From: an uncultured Oscillospiraceae bacterium
Lineage (GTDB): Bacteria > Bacillota > Clostridia > Oscillospirales > Oscillospiraceae
Assembly (NCBI GenBank): GCA_959022875.1
Contig: CAUFAM010000067.1
Span: forward strand, 1 to 6,444
Length of the DNA stretch: 6,444 nucleotides
Reading direction: 5' to 3'
The notes below the pieces were generated by a model. It was not told the origin of the DNA. It was given only the letters and a program-made list of their open reading frames with translations, and made no database searches. Below, in pieces: positions 5,448 through 6,444 of this stretch. Numbering within the stretch: the stretch's first letter is position 1; each line of letters opens with the position of its first letter. The position numbers were made by a program, and so were the translations under genes.

Positions 5448-5789
5448 GAGATCAAAATTCCCAAGGAAGTCCGCAAGCACAAGGAGACGATATTCTTCGG
5501 CCTGACCGCCCGGCAGTTTTTTTGCGCTGTGATCGCCGTGGGAGCGGCCGCCGGCATTTACCTGGGCCTGGGACCGGTCATCGGAAAAGAGACGGCAAGC
5601 TGGGTGTGTATCCTGGCCGCCGCCCCGGTAGCCCTGGCCGGTTTCTTCCACTACAATGGCATGACCCTGGAGCAATTTTTGTGGGCCGTGGTCAAATCGG
5701 AATTTCTCTTTGCCGGGGGCAGGCCCTTTGCCTCCGAAAACTTCTACTACAACCTCCTGCGGCGGAAAGGAGGCCAGGACTTTGATTAA
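5445..5789 (+). CDS. prgI: PrgI-family (VirB3-like) conjugation membrane protein
   Basis: Read from ATC 5445 the protein is 114 residues. It begins IEIKIPKEVRKHKETIFFG, which I recognise as the conserved PrgI N-terminus. Two closely spaced membrane helices follow (about 22-45 and 50-70), then an amphipathic segment with LEQFLWAVVKSEFL and a C-terminal tail ending GGQDFD. PrgI proteins of Gram-positive T4SS are generally given the VirB3-like role, sitting in the membrane next to the VirB4 ATPase. The overlap of this gene with virB4 by 8 nt fits that pairing. A standard start exists only at GTG 5529, which would remove the N-terminus and most of helix 1 and leave 86 residues. The start assignment is therefore uncertain although the frame and family are not. 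A GTG at 5435 lies in the wrong frame. Confidence 0.87.
   Translation: MEIKIPKEVRKHKETIFFGLTARQFFCAVIAVGAAAGIYLGLGPVIGKETASWVCILAAAPVALAGFFHYNGMTLEQFLWAVVKSEFLFAGGRPFASENFYYNLLRRKGGQDFD
5766..5773 (+). promoter_or_regulatory. Shine-Dalgarno AAAGGAGG selecting the TTG start of virB4
   Basis: AAAGGAGG lies inside the end of prgI, 8 nt before the TTG at 5782. It decides the non-ATG start of the virB4 frame. Confidence 0.75.
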
Positions 5790-6444
5790 ATCTCTCCTGG
5801 CCGCCAACAAGAGCGAACGGGACAGCTTTTTCATCCCCCGAAGCGTCCAGCAATCCATCCCCATCCGGCGGATATATGGGGACGGCATTTGGCAGGTGGG
5901 CCGGAAACACAGCCGGACGTGGCGCTTTGCCGATGTCAACTACGCCGCCGCCTCCGAGGAAGAACAGCGCGCCATCTTTCTCTCCTACGGCGGCGTCCTC
6001 AACTCCCTGCCCACTGACGCCGCTGCAAAAATCACCATCATCAACCGCCGCCTGGACCCGGTGGACTTCCGCCGCAATATCCTGATGAAAGAAAAGGGGG
6101 ACGGCCTGGACAAATACCGCCGGGAGGCCAACCAGATTTTGACCCAGCGGGCGGCGGAGAGCAATAATTTGGTCCAGGAAAAGTACATCACTCTCTCCAT
6201 CGCCCAGAGGAAGATTGAGGAAACGCGCTCCTACTTCCGCCGGGTGGACGGCAACCTGTCCAAGAGCTTTGGCCGCCTGGACTCCGGGGCGCGGGCCCTC
6301 TCCAACCATGACCGGCTCCGCATCCTCCATGACTTCTTCCGCCCTGGTGAGGAGGCATACTTCACCTTTGACCAGAGCGCCTGCATCCGGCGGGGCATGG
6401 ACTTCCGGGACCTGATTTGCCCGGACGGAATTTCATTTAAGTCC
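5782..6444 (+). CDS. virB4: VirB4-type conjugal transfer ATPase, N-terminal part (CD1110-like family), cut by right edge
   Basis: The frame is open from TTG 5782 to the last base, 221 codons, with no stop. The start is TTG because AAAGGAGG ends 8 nt before it; the TTGATTAA sequence overlaps the prgI stop by 8 nt, implying coupled translation. The residues start (M)IKSLLAANKSERDSFFIP and continue with IYGDGIWQVGRKHSRTWRFAD. Then come the SYGGVLNSLP and ITIINRRLD stretches, a helical RREANQILTQRAAESNNLVQ region, and a KYITLSI strand followed by IEETRSYFRRV. This is the N-terminal CagE/TrbE/VirB domain of VirB4/TraE-type secretion ATPases. The Walker motifs lie in the C-terminal half, outside the window; full-length relatives are near 800 residues. 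The protein should energise channel or pilus assembly at the cytoplasmic membrane. No damage is seen in the visible part. Confidence 0.9.
   Translation, partial: MIKSLLAANKSERDSFFIPRSVQQSIPIRRIYGDGIWQVGRKHSRTWRFADVNYAAASEEEQRAIFLSYGGVLNSLPTDAAAKITIINRRLDPVDFRRNILMKEKGDGLDKYRREANQILTQRAAESNNLVQEKYITLSIAQRKIEETRSYFRRVDGNLSKSFGRLDSGARALSNHDRLRILHDFFRPGEEAYFTFDQSACIRRGMDFRDLICPDGISFKS

Larger units (their letters stand above)
1..6444 (+). mobile_element. Internal segment of a Tn1549/CTn4-like integrative conjugative element (T4SS module)
   Basis: The order CnaB adhesin, VirD4-like ATPase, small VirB2/Maff2-like protein, VirB6-like protein, PrgI protein and VirB4-like ATPase is, from memory, the mating-pair module of Tn1549/CTn4-type elements of Clostridia (the families named after CD1115, CD1112 and CD1110 of Clostridioides difficile). 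Both ends of the element lie outside the window; no integrase, relaxase, excisionase or attachment site is visible. All genes run on the plus strand except one small membrane gene at 4995-5330. A conjugative plasmid carrying the same module cannot be excluded. Confidence 0.85.

Noticed and set aside
5435..5785. Plus-strand GTG-started frame of 116 codons overlapping prgI
   Set aside because: It is in a different frame from the recognisable PrgI sequence and gives an arginine/glycine-rich, non-membrane product. The GTG is part of the ribosome site GAGGTGA.
5692..6330. Minus-strand open frame of 212 codons opposite prgI/virB4
   Set aside because: The plus strand here encodes a clear VirB4 N-terminal domain in an unbroken frame; the antisense frame shows no family features.

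Overview
The window is a 6.4 kb internal piece of an integrative and conjugative element of the Tn1549/CTn4 type found in Gram-positive gut Clostridia. It carries part of the type IV secretion (mating) operon. The GC-rich codon use, strong AGGAGG-type ribosome binding sites, CnaB-type surface adhesin and gene order (virD4, small VirB2/Maff2-like membrane protein, virB6, prgI, virB4) point to a high-GC Oscillospiraceae/Ruminococcaceae-like Firmicute. The host assignment is inference; the element type rests on recognisable protein families and their order.

Layout: (1) 1-1679, the 3' part of a multi-domain CnaB (SpaA-like) surface protein ending in LPRTGY. (2) 1723-3471, the complete VirD4-type coupling ATPase. 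(3) 3487-3828, a small secreted/membrane protein with a VirB2-pilin-like plan. (4) 3825-4037, a 70-residue basic protein of unknown function, joined to the previous gene by an ATGA overlap. (5) 4038-4105, a gap with a strong hairpin. (6) About 4106-4945, a VirB6/TrbL-like polytopic channel protein. (7) 4949-4984, a perfect 36-bp GC-rich palindrome. (8) 4995-5330 on the minus strand, a 111-residue membrane protein with its own good promoter. (9) 5331-5444, an AT-rich divergent intergenic region with a repeated sequence. (10) About 5445-5789, a PrgI-family (VirB3-like) protein. (11) 5782 to the right edge, the N-terminal 221 residues of a VirB4-type ATPase.

The plus-strand genes supply the coupling protein, putative pilin, inner-membrane channel and secretion ATPase of a mating machine. 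The CnaB protein probably mediates surface contact between cells.

The unusual points are as follows. Two T4SS genes (virB6-like and prgI) have identical ribosome-binding-site geometry leading to ATC rather than a standard start codon. A minus-strand membrane gene sits inside the mating operon, behind a perfect palindrome. A 14-nt motif is shared by the gaps before virD4 and virB6. No rRNA, tRNA, CRISPR array, insertion sequence, integrase, attachment site or oriT was seen.
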